64,000 nucleotides of DNA, taken from Micromonospora echinofusca (GTDB lineage: Bacteria; Actinomycetota; Actinomycetes; Mycobacteriales; Micromonosporaceae). Below the pieces are notes generated by a model. That model ran no database searches. It was given only the letters and a program-made list of their open reading frames with translations, and had not been told where the DNA came from. This document shows positions 21,549 to 30,590 of this stretch, piece by piece. Every line of letters starts with the position of its first letter. Position 1 is the stretch's first letter. The position numbers and the translations under genes are program-made. The DNA is taken from positions 947,501 to 1,011,500 of the forward strand of contig NZ_LT607733.1 of the NCBI RefSeq assembly GCF_900091445.1, in the 5' to 3' direction.

Positions 21549-24500
21549 ATGCTCGAGAACGAGCCCGAGGGCGGCGAACGGACCGGTTCACAGCCGGCCG
21601 GCGAGACCGCTGACGCCAGCACCGTCGAGACCGCCGCCGGGGCGGGGAACGCCCCCGCGGTGGAGCACGCCGCCGGAGCGGCGAGCGCCGCTGACGGCGG
21701 GAACGCCCCCGCGGCGCAGAACGCCGGCGCCGACCAGGTTGGCACCGGCGAGGGCGAGCAGGCCCCGGCCGCCCCGGTACGACGGCGTACCACCCGGCGG
21801 CGGGCCGCGCCGCTGAACCAGCCGGAGCAGACCGAGGCGCCCGTCGAGGCGTCCACGGCGTCCGTGTCGGGCAGCGGCGAGGCGCCGCAGGCCGAGGTGT
21901 TCGCCCCCGTCTCCGGCGACCTCGACGCCGCCCCGAAGGCGACCCGCCGCCGCCGCAAGGCCACCACCGCGAAGGTCGCCGAGGACACCGCCGCGCCGGC
22001 CCCGGAGGCCGCCGCGCCGGCACCCGAGGCCGCCACCCGGCCCGCCGAGGCCACCGGGGAGGCGCCGGTCGCAGCCGACCAGGCGCCCACCGAGCCGGTC
22101 GCGCCGCCGGTCAAGGCGACGCGTACCCGTCGGAAGAAGGCCGCCCCCGCCGCGGCCGAGCCGGCCGCCGAGACCCCGCCCGACGTCGCCGGCGCCGCCC
22201 CCGCCGGGGCCGTGGAGCCGCCGCCTGCCGGGGTCGAGCCGGAGGCCGGCACCGGATTCGGCGCCGCCGCCCCGCCCGTCGCGGTCAGCGGCGCCGAGAG
22301 CCGTTCCGGTGAGGTGCCGCCGGGCGTCGCGGTCACCGCGCCCGCCGAGGAGGAGGAGCCGACCGAGGAGGTCGAGCCGGTCGTCGAGCCGGAGCCGGAG
22401 CCGGAGCCGCGCACCCGCCGCCGGCGGGCCGCGCTCTCCGCGCCCACCGTGCTCTTCATGGCCCCGCAGCCGGAGGACGTCCCGGTCGCCCGGGTCGTCG
22501 CGCCGGCACCGGAGCCGGAGCCGGAGGAGCAGCCCGCCGCCGAGGAGCCGGTCGAGCCGGCGCGCCGCCGCCGACGTGGCCGCCGCGACGCCGAGGTGGT
22601 CGAGGCCGTCGAGCTCGAGGAGCCGGTGGAGGAGGCCGAGGAGGCCGCCGAGGACGAGGACGAGGACGACGAGAGCGCCGCGGCCCGGCGCCGGCGTCGG
22701 CGTGGCCGTCGCGGCCGTGGCCGGGGCAAGGGCGGCGCGGACGACGTCGAGGACGAGGAGTCCGAGGAGGCCGCGCAGGCCGAGGCGGAGGAGACCGAGG
22801 GCGACGAGGACGAGGACGCCGAGGGCGGCGACGCGCTGACCCGCCGCCGTCGCCGTCGCCGCCGCCGGGGTGCCGGCGACGTCGAGGCGGGCGCCGACGA
22901 CGGCGTGCCGACCGTCGTCAAGATCCGCGAGCCGCGCAAGACCGTCGACGAGGTGCAGGGCGTCTCCGGCTCCACCCGCCTGGAGGCCAAGCGCCAGCGC
23001 CGCCGCGACGGCCGCGAGCAGCGCCGTACCCGGCCGCCGATCCTCAGCGAGTCGGAGTTCCTGGCCCGGCGGGAGGCCGTCGACCGGGTGATGGCGGTAC
23101 GCCAGCGCGGTGACCGTACCCAGATCGCCGTCCTGGAGGACGGGGTGCTCGTCGAGCACTACGTCACCCGCAACTCCTCCGGCACCATGGCCGGCAACGT
23201 CTACCTCGGCAAGGTGCAGAACGTCCTGCCCAGCATGGAGGCGGCCTTCGTCGACATCGGGCGCGGCCGCAACGCCGTCCTGTACGCCGGCGAGGTCAAC
23301 TGGGACACCACCGGCCTGGAGGGGCGGGCCCGTTCGATCGAGCAGGCGCTGCGCTCCGGCGACTCGGTGCTGGTGCAGGTCACCAAGGATCCGATCGGTC
23401 ACAAGGGCGCGCGGCTGACCAGCCACATCGCGCTCTCCGGCCGGCACCTGGTCTACGTGCCCCACGGCAACGCCTCCGGCATCAGCCGCAAGCTGCCCGA
23501 CACCGAGCGCAAGCGCCTGCGCGACGTGCTGAAGAAGCTGGTGCCGGACGGCGCGGGCGTGATCGTCCGGACGGCCGCCGAGGGCGCCAGCGAGGACGAG
23601 CTGGCGCGCGACGTCAAGCGGCTCCAGGCGCAGTGGGAGGACATCCAGGCCAAGGCGACCGAGGGCGGCGCCCCGGTGCTGCTCTACGAGGAGCCGGACC
23701 TGGTCATCCGGGTCGTCCGGGACCTGTTCAACGAGGACTTCCGCGAGCTGGTGATCGAGGGCGAGCAGTCGTACGACATCGTCGAGTCGTACCTGTCGCA
23801 CGTCTCGCCCGACCTGGTCGCCCGGCTGCGCCGGCACGTCGGCACCGCCGACGTCTTCGCCGAGTACCGCATCGACGAGCAGATCATCAAGGGACTGGAC
23901 CGCAAGGTCTTCCTCCCCTCGGGCGGCTCGCTGGTGATCGACCGGACCGAGGCGATGACGGTCATCGACGTCAACACCGGCAAGTACACCGGCTCCGGGG
24001 GCAACCTGGAGGAGACCGTCACCCGCAACAACCTGGAGGCGGCCGAGGAGATCGTCCGCCAGCTCCGGCTGCGCGACCTCGGCGGCATCGTGGTGATCGA
24101 CTTCATCGACATGGTGCTGGAGTCCAACCGTGAGCTGGTGCTGCGCCGGCTGACCGAGTGCCTGGGCCGGGACCGCACCAAGCACCAGGTCACCGAGATC
24201 ACCTCGCTCGGGCTGGTGCAGATGACCCGCAAGCGGATCGGCGCGGGCCTGCTGGAGGCGTTCAGCGAGACCTGCGAGTGCTGCAAGGGCCGGGGCCTGA
24301 TCATCCACACCGAGCCGGTGCCCGAGAAGCCGCGCTCCGGCGGTGGCGGCGCGGGGGAGAAGGTCAAGGCGGTCGCCTCCGCCGTGACCGCCCCGGCGGC
24401 GGAGCCGGCCGCCGGAACCTCCCGGCGCCGGGCGCGCAAGGGCGCGCCGGCCGAGCGCACCGTGGCGGAGGTCACCGAGACCGTCGCCGACGCGGCCCCG

Positions 24501-24722
24501 GACGCCGAGTACCACGACACCATGGGCTACGACCTGTCCCGCTACGAGGCGGACACCACCGCCGCCGGCGAGGCCGCCGACAGCCAGACGGGCGAGTCGG
24601 CCCGGCTCGCCGCCCCGGACGACCCGGACGCGCTCTCCGACGCCGACGGCGACGAGTCGGAGGGCGGTGCCGGCCGGCGCCGGTCCCGCCGCAGCGGCGC
24701 GCGGCGGCGTACCCGGCCGTGA
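21549..24722 (+). CDS. rne: Ribonuclease E/G
   Basis: The main endoribonuclease for mRNA decay and rRNA processing. This 1057-residue protein has a long disordered N-terminus (1-480) of alternating acidic runs and Arg-rich blocks, likely for RNA or partner binding. Next come the S1 RNA-binding domain (from about 545, GNVYLGKVQNVLPSMEAAFV) and the DNase I-like catalytic domain. The metal-binding aspartates sit in TVIDVNTG and VVIDFIDM. The zinc-link cysteines appear as CECC (909-912) followed by KGRG. A basic C-terminal tail ends the protein. The ATG follows GGAG by 7 nt; the in-frame TTG 21 codons earlier is less likely. Actinobacterial RNase E usually has this arrangement, with the unstructured part before the catalytic core. 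Confidence 0.96.
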   Translation: MLENEPEGGERTGSQPAGETADASTVETAAGAGNAPAVEHAAGAASAADGGNAPAAQNAGADQVGTGEGEQAPAAPVRRRTTRRRAAPLNQPEQTEAPVEASTASVSGSGEAPQAEVFAPVSGDLDAAPKATRRRRKATTAKVAEDTAAPAPEAAAPAPEAATRPAEATGEAPVAADQAPTEPVAPPVKATRTRRKKAAPAAAEPAAETPPDVAGAAPAGAVEPPPAGVEPEAGTGFGAAAPPVAVSGAESRSGEVPPGVAVTAPAEEEEPTEEVEPVVEPEPEPEPRTRRRRAALSAPTVLFMAPQPEDVPVARVVAPAPEPEPEEQPAAEEPVEPARRRRRGRRDAEVVEAVELEEPVEEAEEAAEDEDEDDESAAARRRRRRGRRGRGRGKGGADDVEDEESEEAAQAEAEETEGDEDEDAEGGDALTRRRRRRRRRGAGDVEAGADDGVPTVVKIREPRKTVDEVQGVSGSTRLEAKRQRRRDGREQRRTRPPILSESEFLARREAVDRVMAVRQRGDRTQIAVLEDGVLVEHYVTRNSSGTMAGNVYLGKVQNVLPSMEAAFVDIGRGRNAVLYAGEVNWDTTGLEGRARSIEQALRSGDSVLVQVTKDPIGHKGARLTSHIALSGRHLVYVPHGNASGISRKLPDTERKRLRDVLKKLVPDGAGVIVRTAAEGASEDELARDVKRLQAQWEDIQAKATEGGAPVLLYEEPDLVIRVVRDLFNEDFRELVIEGEQSYDIVESYLSHVSPDLVARLRRHVGTADVFAEYRIDEQIIKGLDRKVFLPSGGSLVIDRTEAMTVIDVNTGKYTGSGGNLEETVTRNNLEAAEEIVRQLRLRDLGGIVVIDFIDMVLESNRELVLRRLTECLGRDRTKHQVTEITSLGLVQMTRKRIGAGLLEAFSETCECCKGRGLIIHTEPVPEKPRSGGGGAGEKVKAVASAVTAPAAEPAAGTSRRRARKGAPAERTVAEVTETVADAAPDAEYHDTMGYDLSRYEADTTAAGEAADSQTGESARLAAPDDPDALSDADGDESEGGAGRRRSRRSGARRRTRP

Positions 24723-24745
24723 CCGGCTGATCGGTCCGACGTGTG

Positions 24746-24788
24746 ACAGGGCCCCGTCCCCGGCGATGTCCGGCGGGCGGGGCCCTGT
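24746..24788 (+). terminator. Terminator after rne
   Basis: ACAGGGCCCCG pairs perfectly with CGGGGCCCTGT around an inner CCGG/CCGG stem, starting 24 nt after the rne stop. Confidence 0.8.
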
Positions 24789-24840
24789 CGTATGGTCGAT
24801 CCCCGGCCACGAACGGCCGCCTGCGGTCAGGAGAAGAACG

Positions 24841-25341
24841 ATGCGCCGTCTGCTCGCCGTCACCGCGCTCACCGCTGTCCTGCTCGCCGGCTCCGGGTGC
24901 GCGGCCGAGCGGCCGGAGCGGGCAGCCCCGCCCGGCAGTGCCCCGACGGGCCCGGCGACGGGCGGACCCGCCAGCGGCGCGACGACGGGCGCCGGCAGCG
25001 GGGCGGCGGGCGGCAACGCGCCCGAGGTGTGTGCCGCGGCACAGCGGGCCGGCGAGACGGCCGTGCGGACGTACGTCGAGGAGCTCGGCAAGATGGTCGC
25101 GGCGGTCGGGGCGGACGACGCGGCGGCGGCCCGGACCGCCCGTGACCACATCTCCACCGCGCTGACCGACTGGCGCAGCACGCTGCGGCGCGAGTCGACC
25201 CGGGCCGAGGATGCGCAGCTCAAGACCCTTCTCGCGGACATGGCGGCGGAGGTCGGCACGCTGGGCACCGACGTCGACTCGATCGACGAGACCGAGCTCG
25301 ACCGGCTCCGGCAGCGCCTCGACCAGCTCTGCGCCCGCTGA
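24841..25341 (+). CDS. Small secreted lipoprotein of unknown function
   Basis: A 166-residue protein with a signal peptide (MRRLLAV..., about 1-19) ending in the lipobox LAGSGC, so C20 would be lipidated and the protein anchored outside the membrane. A Gly/Ala/Thr/Pro-rich linker follows (about 21-60). The rest is a helical domain beginning at EVCAAAQRAGETAV and ending DQLCAR; the two cysteines at either end could pair. AGGAGA stands 7 nt before the ATG. No named family was recognised. It lies between rne and rplU but is separated from both by a terminator and a promoter. Confidence 0.85.
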   Translation: MRRLLAVTALTAVLLAGSGCAAERPERAAPPGSAPTGPATGGPASGATTGAGSGAAGGNAPEVCAAAQRAGETAVRTYVEELGKMVAAVGADDAAAARTARDHISTALTDWRSTLRRESTRAEDAQLKTLLADMAAEVGTLGTDVDSIDETELDRLRQRLDQLCAR

Positions 25342-25355
25342 CCGGCGGGCCCGGT

Positions 25356-25385
25356 TTGGGCGTCGGCCCTCCGATGGCGTACGCT
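25356..25385 (+). promoter_or_regulatory. Promoter of rplU-rpmA
   Basis: TTGGGC (25356-25361) and TACGCT (25380-25385) are spaced by 18 bp, a good housekeeping-sigma promoter. The roughly 115-nt leader before rplU could carry regulation, but I see no defined structure. Confidence 0.55.
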
Positions 25386-25506
25386 GGCCTGCGGTGCACT
25401 TTGGTGTACCGAGTTCTCGCGTGCCCGCGCCGCCGTGCCTCTGCTACCCGGCGAGCCGCCGCGGGAACACCCGCCAGCAGCCTCAACGACAGGGAGTCCG
25501 CCTCCG

Positions 25507-25821
25507 ATGTACGCGATCGTCAAGACCGGCGGCAAGCAGTACAAGGTCGCCGAGGGCGACGTGATCGAGGTCGAGAAGCTCGTCGGTGCCCCCGGCGACG
25601 CGGTGAAGCTCACCGCGGTGCTCCTCGTCGACGGTGACGACCTGGTGACCGACGCGGCGAAGCTTGCCAAGGTCGCGGTGTCCGGCGAGATCGCCGCGCA
25701 CACCAAGGGCCCGAAGATCCGGATCCACAAGTTCAAGAACAAGACCGGCTACCACAAGCGCCAGGGTCACCGCCAGCCGTTGACCCAGGTCAAGGTGACC
25801 GGCATCTCCAGCGGGAAGTAG
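25507..25821 (+). CDS. rplU: 50S ribosomal protein L21
   Basis: L21 binds 23S rRNA in the large subunit. The 104-residue protein starts [18 protein letters not shown], the textbook beginning, and ends with the basic [17 protein letters not shown] rRNA-binding loop. The ATG fits homologues; GGGAG lies upstream. L27 follows after 11 bp and obgE after that, the conserved L21-L27-Obg order. Confidence 0.98.
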   Translation: MYAIVKTGGKQYKVAEGDVIEVEKLVGAPGDAVKLTAVLLVDGDDLVTDAAKLAKVAVSGEIAAHTKGPKIRIHKFKNKTGYHKRQGHRQPLTQVKVTGISSGK

Positions 25822-25832
25822 GTCGTCCTCAC

Positions 25833-26087
25833 ATGGCTCACAAAAAGGGTGCGTCCAGCTCGCGCAACGGCCGTGACTCCGCGGCCCAGCGGCTCGGCGT
25901 GAAGCGCTTCGGTGGTCAGGTCGTCAGCGCGGGTGAGATCCTCATCCGTCAGCGTGGCACCAAGTTCCACCCCGGTGACCTGGTCGGCCGCGGCGGAGAC
26001 GACACGCTCTTCGCGCTGGCCGCCGGTTCGGTCCAGTTCGGCACCAAGCGCGGTCGCAAGACCGTCAGCATCGTGCCGCAGCAGTAG
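25833..26087 (+). CDS. rpmA: 50S ribosomal protein L27
   Basis: L27 reaches with its N-terminus into the peptidyl-transferase centre. The 84-residue protein begins [16 protein letters not shown], which is the mature-type N-terminus without the cleaved Firmicutes extension. It also contains [20 protein letters not shown], the family core. It is cotranscribed with rplU and followed by a strong terminator. Confidence 0.98.
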   Translation: MAHKKGASSSRNGRDSAAQRLGVKRFGGQVVSAGEILIRQRGTKFHPGDLVGRGGDDTLFALAAGSVQFGTKRGRKTVSIVPQQ

Positions 26088-26099
26088 TTCGAAGGCGTT

Positions 26100-26140
26100 G
26101 CGGGCCGCGGACCTCGTGTCCCGGCCCGCTTTGCTTTTTT
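26100..26140 (+). terminator. Intrinsic terminator after rpmA
   Basis: An 8-bp GC stem (GCGGGCCG/CGGCCCGC) is followed by TTTGCTTTTTT, one of the few U-run terminators in the window. It partly separates the r-protein genes from obgE. Confidence 0.85.
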
Positions 26141-26178
26141 CGTGCGGGGCGTGACCCTCGCTGGAAGGATTGACGTCC

Positions 26179-27747
26179 GTGGCGACGTTCGTTGACCGGG
26201 TCGTCCTGCACCTGCAGGCCGGCGATGGCGGGCACGGTTGTGCCTCGATCCACCGGGAGAAGTTCAAGCCGTTCGGCGGCCCCGACGGCGGCAACGGCGG
26301 GCACGGCGGCAGCGTGTCCCTGGTGGTCGACCCGCAGGTGACGACGCTGCTGGACTTCCACTTCCGCCCGCACGTCAAGGCCGAGAACGGCAAGGGTGGC
26401 GCCGGGTCGAACCGGGACGGCGCGAACGGCCGCAACCTCGTGCTCAAGGTGCCGAACGGCACCGTGGTGCAGGCCCCCGACGGCACGGTCCTGGCCGACA
26501 TGGTCGGCGCCGGCACGACGTTCGAGGTGGCCCGGGGCGGGCGCGGCGGTCGGGGCAACGCGTCGCTGGCCAACGCCCGGCGCAAGGCCCCCGGCTTCGC
26601 CGAGCTGGGCGAGCCCGGCGAGCAGCTCGACGTGGTGCTGGAGCTCAAGAGCGTCGCCGACGTCGGGTTGGTGGGCTTCCCCTCGGCCGGCAAGTCGTCG
26701 CTGATCTCGGTGATCTCCGCCGCCAAGCCGAAGATCGCCGACTACCCCTTCACCACCCTGGTGCCCAACCTGGGCGTGGTCCGGCTGGACAACCACACCT
26801 TCACCGTCGCCGACGTGCCCGGCCTGATCCCCGGCGCGGCCACCGGCAAGGGCCTCGGCCTGGAGTTCCTGCGGCACATCGAGCGCTGCGCGGTGCTGGT
26901 GCACGTCATCGACACCGCCACGCTGGAGCCCGGCCGGGACCCCGTCGCCGACATCGACACCATCGAGGCCGAGCTGACCGAGTACGGGGGCCTGGCCGAC
27001 CGCCCCCGCCTCGTGGCGCTCAACAAGATCGACGTGCCGGACGGCCGGGACCTGGCCGAGATCGTCCGCCCCGACCTGGAGGCGCGCGGCTTCCAGGTGT
27101 TCGAGGTCTCCGCGGCGACGCGCGAGGGGCTCAAGGAACTCATGTACGCCATGGCGGAGCTGGTGGAGCAGGGCCGCCGGGCCGCGCCGCCGGCCGAGGC
27201 GACCCGGATCGTGATCCGGCCCCGGGCCGTCGACGACGCCGGCTTCACCATCGAGGCCGCGCCGGACGGCGCCTGGGTCGTGCGCGGTGTCCGTCCCGAG
27301 CGGTGGGTGCGGCAGACGAACTTCGACAACGACGAGGCCGTCGGCTACCTGGCCGACCGGCTGGCCCGGCTGGGCGTCGAGGAGAAGCTCGGCAAGGCCG
27401 GCGCGGAGCCGGGCGACCTGGTCCGCATCGGCGAGCGCGAGTTCGACTGGCAGCCCACCCTCTACGCGGGCGCCGACTTCATCCCCGGCAACCGGGGCAC
27501 CGACGTCCGGCTGGAGGAGAAGTCCACCCGGGCCTCGGCCGCCGAGCGGCTGGCGGCCCGCAAGGCCCGCCGGCAGCGCCCGGAGGACGAGGTCGAGGGC
27601 ACCGACGCCGACCTCTCGGACGACGTCGACCCGTCGGACGGCTTCGACGAGGCCGGGCCGGCCCGGGAGGCCCGCCCGTCCGACGGGCCCGGTCCTTCCC
27701 CCGAGCTCGACCCGTCCCGCAGCGCGGCGGCGGGCGACGCCAACTAG
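26179..27747 (+). CDS. obgE: GTPase Obg (CgtA)
   Basis: A GTPase for late 50S assembly and stress or growth control. The 522-residue protein has the glycine-rich Obg fold first (many GG pairs up to about 155) and then the G domain: G1 GFPSAGKSS (166-174), G3 DVPGLIPG and G4 NKID. The C-terminal OCT domain follows ([15 protein letters not shown]...), and an acidic tail ends the protein. The GTG at 26179 follows GGAAGG by 10 nt; an in-frame TTG three codons earlier is too close to that sequence. Confidence 0.97.
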   Translation: MATFVDRVVLHLQAGDGGHGCASIHREKFKPFGGPDGGNGGHGGSVSLVVDPQVTTLLDFHFRPHVKAENGKGGAGSNRDGANGRNLVLKVPNGTVVQAPDGTVLADMVGAGTTFEVARGGRGGRGNASLANARRKAPGFAELGEPGEQLDVVLELKSVADVGLVGFPSAGKSSLISVISAAKPKIADYPFTTLVPNLGVVRLDNHTFTVADVPGLIPGAATGKGLGLEFLRHIERCAVLVHVIDTATLEPGRDPVADIDTIEAELTEYGGLADRPRLVALNKIDVPDGRDLAEIVRPDLEARGFQVFEVSAATREGLKELMYAMAELVEQGRRAAPPAEATRIVIRPRAVDDAGFTIEAAPDGAWVVRGVRPERWVRQTNFDNDEAVGYLADRLARLGVEEKLGKAGAEPGDLVRIGEREFDWQPTLYAGADFIPGNRGTDVRLEEKSTRASAAERLAARKARRQRPEDEVEGTDADLSDDVDPSDGFDEAGPAREARPSDGPGPSPELDPSRSAAAGDAN

Positions 27748-27832
27748 CCCGCCCCGGCGGGCGATGCCGAATGGCCCGTCGCGTTCCGTGAGCGGGTCGA
27801 CTGCCGGAAACCTGCCGGAAATCCCCGCCACC

Positions 27833-27838
27833 TAGCGT
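27833..27838 (+). promoter_or_regulatory. -10 box of a leaderless promoter for the GNAT gene
   Basis: TAGCGT fits TANNNT and ends 6 nt before the ATG, without a Shine-Dalgarno sequence. Confidence 0.55.
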
Positions 27839-27844
27839 GGCCTG

Positions 27845-28294
27845 ATGCTGATCGAGTCACGTCCCGCCACCGACCCGGAGATCGACGCCCTGGTCACCGC
27901 CCAGCAGCGCGAGCTGCGGGTGGCCGACGGCGGGCTGGACGGCCAGGCGACCGTCACCCACGACGACATCCGCTACCTGGCGGTGGTCGCCGACGGGCGG
28001 GCGGTCGCCTGCGGCGGGATCCAGGGGATCGACGCCGGCACCGGCGAGGTCAAACGGATGTACGTCCGCCCGGCGTACCGGGGGCGGGGCATCGCCCGGC
28101 AGTTGCTGACCGCGCTGGAGGAACTGGCCTTCCAACAGGGGTACGGGGTGGTGCGCCTGGAGACTGGCACGTACCTGCCGGCCGCCATCGCGCTCTACAC
28201 CTCCAGCGGGTACGAGCCGATCCCGGTCTACGGCGAGTACGTCGGCAACCCGTACAGCGTCTGCTTCGCCAAGCGGCTGCGCGTGCCGGCCTGA
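27845..28294 (+). CDS. GNAT-family N-acetyltransferase
   Basis: Transfers an acetyl group from acetyl-CoA to an unknown acceptor. The 149-residue, single-domain protein has the acetyl-CoA-binding motif A in the form MYVRPAYRGRGIARQLL, followed by a predicted helix and a LETGTYLPAAIALYTSSGYEP segment (motif B). Expression is probably leaderless. It is convergent with the next gene, with 12 bp between the stops. The substrate cannot be predicted. Confidence 0.93.
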   Translation: MLIESRPATDPEIDALVTAQQRELRVADGGLDGQATVTHDDIRYLAVVADGRAVACGGIQGIDAGTGEVKRMYVRPAYRGRGIARQLLTALEELAFQQGYGVVRLETGTYLPAAIALYTSSGYEPIPVYGEYVGNPYSVCFAKRLRVPA

Positions 28295-28310
28295 CGGTGC
28301 CGGCCGTCAG
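28291..28310. terminator. Small hairpin between convergent genes
   Basis: CTGACGG and CCGTCAG form a 7-bp stem with a 6-nt loop that includes both convergent stop codons. Confidence 0.4.
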
Positions 28311-28966
28311 TCGCCGGTGTGCGCGTGTTCGGCGGTGACCGGCTTCGACTCCGGCGACGCGTGCTGACGCAGGAAGATGCTCAGCACGATCAGCGTGCCG
28401 ACCGCGAGGAACTCGCTCTGCCAGTTCTGCATCGACTGGAACCAGAACTCGCTCGTGCCGAGGAAGTCCCACACGCCGATGGGTGGCGCCCCGCTCTGCA
28501 ACGCCTGCTGCTCGTTGTACTCGGCGGTGCCGCCGAACAGGTGGCCGCCGAACGAGCCGGCGAAGATCAGCAGCAGCGCGAGGGAGAGGCTGTTGCGGTA
28601 GACGACCAGCGGCAGCCCGCCGGCGCGTACGGGCCAGGGGGAGTCCGCGGTGGCCCGCCGCTCGTCGTCCTCGGGGCGGTCGGTCTGCCCCACCGGCTTC
28701 GACTCCGCCGAGCCGCGCTGCACCAGGTAGGCGGTGAGCAGGACGTAGCCGCCCATCTGGAGGAACTCCGACTCCCAGTTCTCGAAGACCGACTCCATGA
28801 AGTGCCCGCTGCCCAGGTACGCCGCCCAACTGGTCGGGGCGGCCCCGAACTCGGCCAGCTCCTCGTTGTGCGTCTGCCACCCGAACACGCTCTGCAGCAC
28901 CAGGAAGACGAGGAACGCGCCGAACATCGCCACCGTCAGGGCGTTGTCACGCAGCCACTTCGGCAT
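28307..28966 (-). CDS. DUF6766-like membrane protein with an internal duplication
   Basis: A 219-residue integral membrane protein with about four transmembrane helices. Its two halves are homologous. In each, a hydrophobic helix is followed by a conserved stretch (NEELAEFGAAPTSWAAYLGS...WESEFLQMG in the first half; NEQQALQSGAPPIGVWDFLG...WQSEFLAVG in the second), a second helix and an ESKPV end. A charged linker joins them (about 95-115). GAGGAGG precedes the ATG. I believe this is the DUF6766 family, found in many soil actinobacteria; its function is unknown. It may be cotranscribed with the DUF4383 gene to its right. Confidence 0.78.
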   Translation of the reverse strand: MPKWLRDNALTVAMFGAFLVFLVLQSVFGWQTHNEELAEFGAAPTSWAAYLGSGHFMESVFENWESEFLQMGGYVLLTAYLVQRGSAESKPVGQTDRPEDDERRATADSPWPVRAGGLPLVVYRNSLSLALLLIFAGSFGGHLFGGTAEYNEQQALQSGAPPIGVWDFLGTSEFWFQSMQNWQSEFLAVGTLIVLSIFLRQHASPESKPVTAEHAHTGD

Positions 28967-29043
28967 GAGGACCTCCTCGTCGACCTACCTCCGACGTCCG
29001 TGCCCGCAGGTCACGGCAGGTAAACACCGCGCCCGGCGGGTCG

Positions 29044-29523
29044 TCAGGGGCGGTCGAAGGGGGCGTCCGGCCGGGTGCCCGTGCCGACCTGGTTGGAGAG
29101 CAGCAACCCGAGGGCGAGCATGCCGAAGCCGAGGACCAGGTGCAGCCAGTTGTCGGCGTCGTTGACCGGGATGAAGTTCGCCGCGCTCTCCCGGTCGATC
29201 GCGAAGCCGTACAGCCACAGGCCGAGGTAGAGGGCGCCGCCGCCCGCGAGGAAGACCCGGGCCCCGGCGACGCTGCGCGCCATCAGGAGGCCGGCCAGCC
29301 CGAAGCCGAGGTGCAGGGCGTTGTGCAGGATCGACACCTGGAACAGGTCGAGCAGCCGGGCCTCGGAGTGGTGGCCGGCGAACGTCATGTCGCCGTAGCC
29401 GGTGGTGATGCCGGGGATGAACCCGAGCACCCCGATCAGGGCGAAGATCCCGGCCGCGGCCACGGCGGCGAACTGCACCCGCTGCTTCGGGGCCCGCGCT
29501 GCGCCGCGTGCGTGCCGTGCCAT
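29044..29523 (-). CDS. DUF4383 membrane protein
   Basis: A 159-residue protein with four predicted transmembrane helices (about 15-35, 65-85, 90-110, 130-150). LLDLFQVSILHNALHLGFGLAGLLMAR and the closing NWLHLVLGFGMLALG carry the conserved histidines of the DUF4383 family. SD GGAGGTG stands 5 nt before the ATG. The gene is divergent from the stress-type operon at 29783 and points toward the DUF6766 gene 77 bp away, so one transcript may cover both. Function unknown. Confidence 0.85.
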   Translation of the reverse strand: MARHARGAARAPKQRVQFAAVAAAGIFALIGVLGFIPGITTGYGDMTFAGHHSEARLLDLFQVSILHNALHLGFGLAGLLMARSVAGARVFLAGGGALYLGLWLYGFAIDRESAANFIPVNDADNWLHLVLGFGMLALGLLLSNQVGTGTRPDAPFDRP

Positions 29524-29782
29524 CGATTCACCTCCGTGGACCCGCGGAACGCCCTGCCCGCGGCGCCGGCTGGCGAGGGGTGGGCGTCACTGTGTGCGAC
29601 GGATCCGCCACCCGATCCGGCGATCCTCCATTTTGTAGCGGCCCGGCGCGGGCGCGCAGGGAAAGTCACGAACGAGGTATGGAACCGGCGACGCAGGGTA
29701 GGTCAAGAGATGCGACGGCAGGAACGGCCGGCGCATCCCCCCAGCACAGACCCGCGAAGACTTTCCGAGCGGAAGGGAAATC
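29524..29782. other. Divergent promoter region
   Basis: Contains the leader regions of the DUF4383 gene and of the operon to the right. There is a lower-GC patch (CCTCCATTTTGTAGCGG, near 29625) and a SigF/SigB-like promoter match described separately. No gene. Confidence 0.45.
29676..29700 (+). promoter_or_regulatory. Possible stress-sigma (SigB/SigF-type) promoter for the 29783 operon
   Basis: GGTAT (29676-29680) and GGGTA (29696-29700) are 15 bp apart. The consensus of the group-3 sigma factors SigF/SigB is GGTTT-N15-GGGTA, so there is one mismatch. It lies 82 bp upstream of the start codon. Confidence 0.4.
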
Positions 29783-30559
29783 ATGACCTACGATCTGTCA
29801 CCCACGACTTCCACGTACGGGCAGGAGTCGACCAACGGCAGCGGCGCCCGCGAGCAGGCCCGTCAGGTCGGCTCGGAGGCCAAGCAGGCCGGTGGCGCCG
29901 TCGCCGAGACCGCCAAGGAGCAGGGCCGGGAGGTCGTCGGCGAGGCGAAGCGCCAGGCGCGCAACCTCTACGGCGAGGCCCGCAGCCAGCTCGCCAGCCA
30001 GACCGGTGAGCAGCAGCGACGGGCCGCTGGCGGGCTCCGCTCGCTGGCCGACGAGATGCGCTCGATGGCCGACCAGGGCGGCCAGGCCGGCCCGGTGAGC
30101 GAGATCGCCCGCCAGGCCGCCGACCGGGTGCACGGCGTGGCCGGCTGGCTGGAGCAGCGTGAGCCCGGCGACATCATCGCCGAGGTGCGCTCCTACGCGC
30201 GCCGCAACCCGGGCACCTTCCTGGTCGGCGCCGCCGTGCTGGGTGTGCTCGCCGGCCGGCTGACCAAGAACATCTCCGCCGCCGGTGACGACCAGGGCAA
30301 CGGCTACTCCGCGTACAACCCGGGTGCCGGCTACGACCCGGAGCGGACCGCGGTCATCCCGACCCCGCCGGCCCCGCGCGCGGTGCCGGACGCCGTGCCG
30401 CCGGGCGGCTACCTCGACCCGACCCCGGGCGCGTACGCCGACCCGCAGACCACCACCAGCTACGCCGACCCCGCCGGTGGCGTGGGCCAGCCGCTGCCGC
30501 CGGTGACCCAGACCGACCCGCTGCCGGGCGTGCCCTCGACCGGGACCCCGCGTCCGTGA
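29783..30559 (+). CDS. Amphipathic, LEA-like protein with one membrane segment, function unknown
   Basis: A 258-residue protein. Residues about 20-110 are low in hydrophobics and rich in Ala, Glu, Gln, Lys and Arg, with an 11-residue-like periodicity (for example SEAKQAGGAVAETAKEQGRE), resembling late-embryogenesis-abundant or apolipoprotein helices. A predicted helix PGTFLVGAAVLGVLAGRL (about 147-164) may span or dip into the membrane. The last 90 residues are Pro/Gly/Tyr-rich and disordered. GGAAGGGA precedes the ATG. It heads an operon with a holin-like protein and a DUF3618 protein, a set usually linked to envelope stress; no function has been shown. Confidence 0.8.
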   Translation: MTYDLSPTTSTYGQESTNGSGAREQARQVGSEAKQAGGAVAETAKEQGREVVGEAKRQARNLYGEARSQLASQTGEQQRRAAGGLRSLADEMRSMADQGGQAGPVSEIARQAADRVHGVAGWLEQREPGDIIAEVRSYARRNPGTFLVGAAVLGVLAGRLTKNISAAGDDQGNGYSAYNPGAGYDPERTAVIPTPPAPRAVPDAVPPGGYLDPTPGAYADPQTTTSYADPAGGVGQPLPPVTQTDPLPGVPSTGTPRP

Positions 30560-30590
30560 GCCTACGAATCACCCGAAGGGAGGCGGCGGC

